NCBI GenBank assembly: GCA_905220665.1 | Contig: CAJNAR010000003.1 | Location: forward strand, 1-64,000 | Source of the DNA: Albugo candida | Taxonomy: Eukaryota > Oomycota > Peronosporomycetes > Albuginales > Albuginaceae | Reading direction: 5' to 3' | Length of the DNA: 64,000 bases | Shown here: in pieces, positions 62,405-64,000 of the stretch | How positions within the stretch are numbered: the stretch's first letter is position 1 | Layout: each line of letters begins with the position of its first letter | Translations under genes and position numbers: made by a program | The notes under the pieces: model-generated | What the model was told of the DNA's origin: nothing | Seen by the model: only the letters and a program-made list of their open reading frames with translations | Databases searched by the model: none

Positions 62405-62800
62405 ATGCTAATGATCAGAATAGATCGCTGATACTCGGATACAAGGCAAGCTTGCTTGTCAAAAGAAAATGGATAAATCTGTAGTAATTACAGTTGTCCA
62501 CAGCCTCCTTTGGGTACAGTTTTGAAAGTTTTTATCTCTTTTGAAAGTGACTACTTATACAGATACGCTCCAACATGTCGTCACCGACTGATTAATCAGA
62601 TTGAGAAATTCGCCGCTCAGATCGTGTGCTTGGAAATTGCATACACCAAACGTTACGGATTTAAGAAGACAAGCTCATACTACGAGTCGAATATCCAAAT
62701 GGGTTTCGCATATGATTGTAGCAGTGTTGCAAATAGAAGTAGCACAAATGAAGGAATGTTTGCATCGCTATTGTCATCATACCTGGTAAATAGAAAGCCC

Positions 62801-64000
62801 AGGTAAAATATAAGGATTGCTTCACTTCGCTATAAATGGCCATATGATCCAACGAGTCGAAACCTGGTTTGGTCGTTGTGGTCATTCTACACTAAATTCA
62901 GTAGAACCTACATGAAGAAATCAAACACCTCGATATTGCATTTTCCCCCTTCCTCCGAATATGTGGAACAAAAAAGTGCAACAAGGAACCGTGAGCGCCT
63001 GTATCGTGTTTGAACAGCCAGTCTGATCATGGACTATGATCGAGTGTTCTCACGAGTGATTCCGTATAAAGAAAACTGATCATGAAAAGTCCTGTTTGGC
63101 TATCATCGTACGCCGTTTGTATCCGCATATAGAGTTCCACATATTATGGGAAACGGTAAAGAGCCTGTAATGTATACGCTGCACCAACCGAGGGACAAAT
63201 GGAAAAGCTTTAGATGCAAAGATCATTACGGCATGGATCGTTTGGACAAGTGCTTGGTCAGAACAAAAAAATGAAAATTTGGCATAGGAACTAGTTAGAT
63301 CTTGTACGCTTGCGACATACGGATGAGTGATTTGCAATCAACCGATTGCTGGATCAGATTTGGCGCGGGCCGGATATTTACACCACGTAGATGCCAATTA
63401 TGACGACAAAATCACTTTCTAGAAACTCTCGAGATATGGAAACGATTCTGGCGACAACAATTGGCATGACGCAATTTTCTACTAGAACAATCTTTGACAA
63501 AATCGGGTGATGAAGAAAAAGCCATCGACGAATTCAAGGGCAACCCACAACTGGTGCAATAATGCTTTTTCGGGTCGAATTTATGAAGGGGTCTTCCTAA
63601 ACTGCTCGCCAATACGTCGGTAATTGAGCATGTAGCGACATATATGATCGGGAATATGCGCTGAGCGACCGATAGGACCACGTTTGCTCTTCACACAGAG
63701 CCATTTATTCTCAGAATTATAGGTAAACGACCATGTGAATACCACCAAGGCCGCATCGCTACCTATGTACAATCACAACCAGAGAATGCATTCTGGGCGG
63801 GGAAGCCCCACCCCATTAAAGTTAACGACCTTCCTTTTCCAAATGTGAAATGATCTTTTAATGACTAAGTCTGGTCGCGACGTGTAGTACGTGGTGTGCA
63901 CCGCAGTATCTCAATTTCTCTCACATCGTTATTTGTGCCACTCGCATCGTATAAGCAATACCGTTATGCGGGGAGATAGAAGCCATTGAGACCCAGCAAT
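62801..64000. other. Gene-poor right end
   Basis: Apart from a FAM227-like scrap at about 63415-63540, only short uninformative frames are seen. Confidence 0.4.
63415..63540 (+). pseudogene. FAM227-like gene fragment
   Basis: The plus strand reads ETLEIWKRFWRQQLA, a stop, then RNFLLEQSLTKSGDEEKAID. This aligns with KTRAKWKRLQRQQSALGSSL...HEQSLAKADAAEKAMNE of the gene at 47254-49252. It is a relic of a related gene or of a duplicated segment. Confidence 0.5.

Larger units (their letters stand above)
55100..62800 (+). repeat. Tandem duplication, two diverged units of about 3.8-3.9 kb
   Basis: Corresponding anchors are: 55100-55440 and 59060-59320, 55690-56250 and 59640-60080, 56400-56776 and 60245-60570 (promoter side), the genes at 56777 and 60571, 58245-58310 and 62170-62240, and 58790-58870 and 62710-62800. 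Spacing falls from about 3.96 to 3.79 kb and back to 3.93 kb through indels. Each unit carries one secreted-protein gene. Divergence is large, so the event is old. Confidence 0.75.

Noticed and set aside
1..64000. CRISPR arrays, bacterial operons or prophage
   Set aside because: No regularly spaced repeats. Spliceosomal introns, eukaryotic tRNAs and gene content show nuclear eukaryotic DNA.

Overview
The window reads as nuclear DNA of an oomycete. The support is compact protein genes with very short introns (about 40-60 nt, GT...AG), intergenic gaps down to a few bases or tens of bases, a FYVE+GAF protein, an oomycete-type LPMO-like secreted protein, paired cryptochrome/photolyase genes and a LINE-type retrotransposon. 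A white-rust-like (Albugo-type) compact genome would fit, but the genus is an inference.

Layout. 1-7934: a near full-length LINE (A) followed by a 5'-truncated sister copy (B), both on the minus strand. B sits between exact 20-bp direct repeats that are the 5' end of the tRNA-Met gene at 7937-8009, and the 5' end of A abuts the same repeat. 8744-15995: a derived duplicate carrying a dead TTC27 gene, a broken LPMO-like gene, a scrap of a nuclear-protein gene and a coiled-coil gene. 16171-25931: a dense housekeeping block with transketolase, a Cgi121/TPRKB-like KEOPS subunit, RPAP3-like, NUDCD1-like, an Oxa1-type insertase, an Atg17-domain protein and a cyclophilin. 26119-35638: the likely source of the duplicate, with an intact LPMO-like gene, the dead TTC27, the coiled-coil gene and an intact 452-aa gene. 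36940-37297: tRNA-Pro with a second, related element remnant and a tRNA-like stub. 39134-52355: FYVE-GAF, an S41 peptidase-like membrane protein, GLE1, RPS27, cryptochrome 1, a FAM227-domain protein, an OGFOD3-like hydroxylase and cryptochrome 2. 52453-54050: a decayed methylmalonate-semialdehyde dehydrogenase. About 55100-62800: a tandem duplication of roughly 3.8-3.9 kb, each unit carrying a gene for a secreted protein with a pepsin-like C-terminal part.

Two structural observations stand out. First, the LINE appears to insert at tRNA gene 5' ends, head-to-head with the tRNA, using a target-site duplication that leaves the tRNA intact. Second, the duplicate at 8.7-16.0 kb is inverted and circularly permuted relative to 26.2-35.3 kb, as expected if a circular DNA intermediate was formed, opened elsewhere and reinserted. 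Inside it, a 1.78-kb tract holding the coiled-coil gene is almost identical between copies, while flanking DNA has diverged, which points to gene conversion.

Functions by pathway: pentose phosphate pathway (transketolase), tRNA modification (KEOPS), HSP90/R2TP assembly (RPAP3), mitochondrial protein insertion (Oxa1), mRNA export (GLE1), translation (RPS27), autophagy initiation (Atg17 domain) and blue-light/DNA repair flavoproteins (two CRY/PHR).
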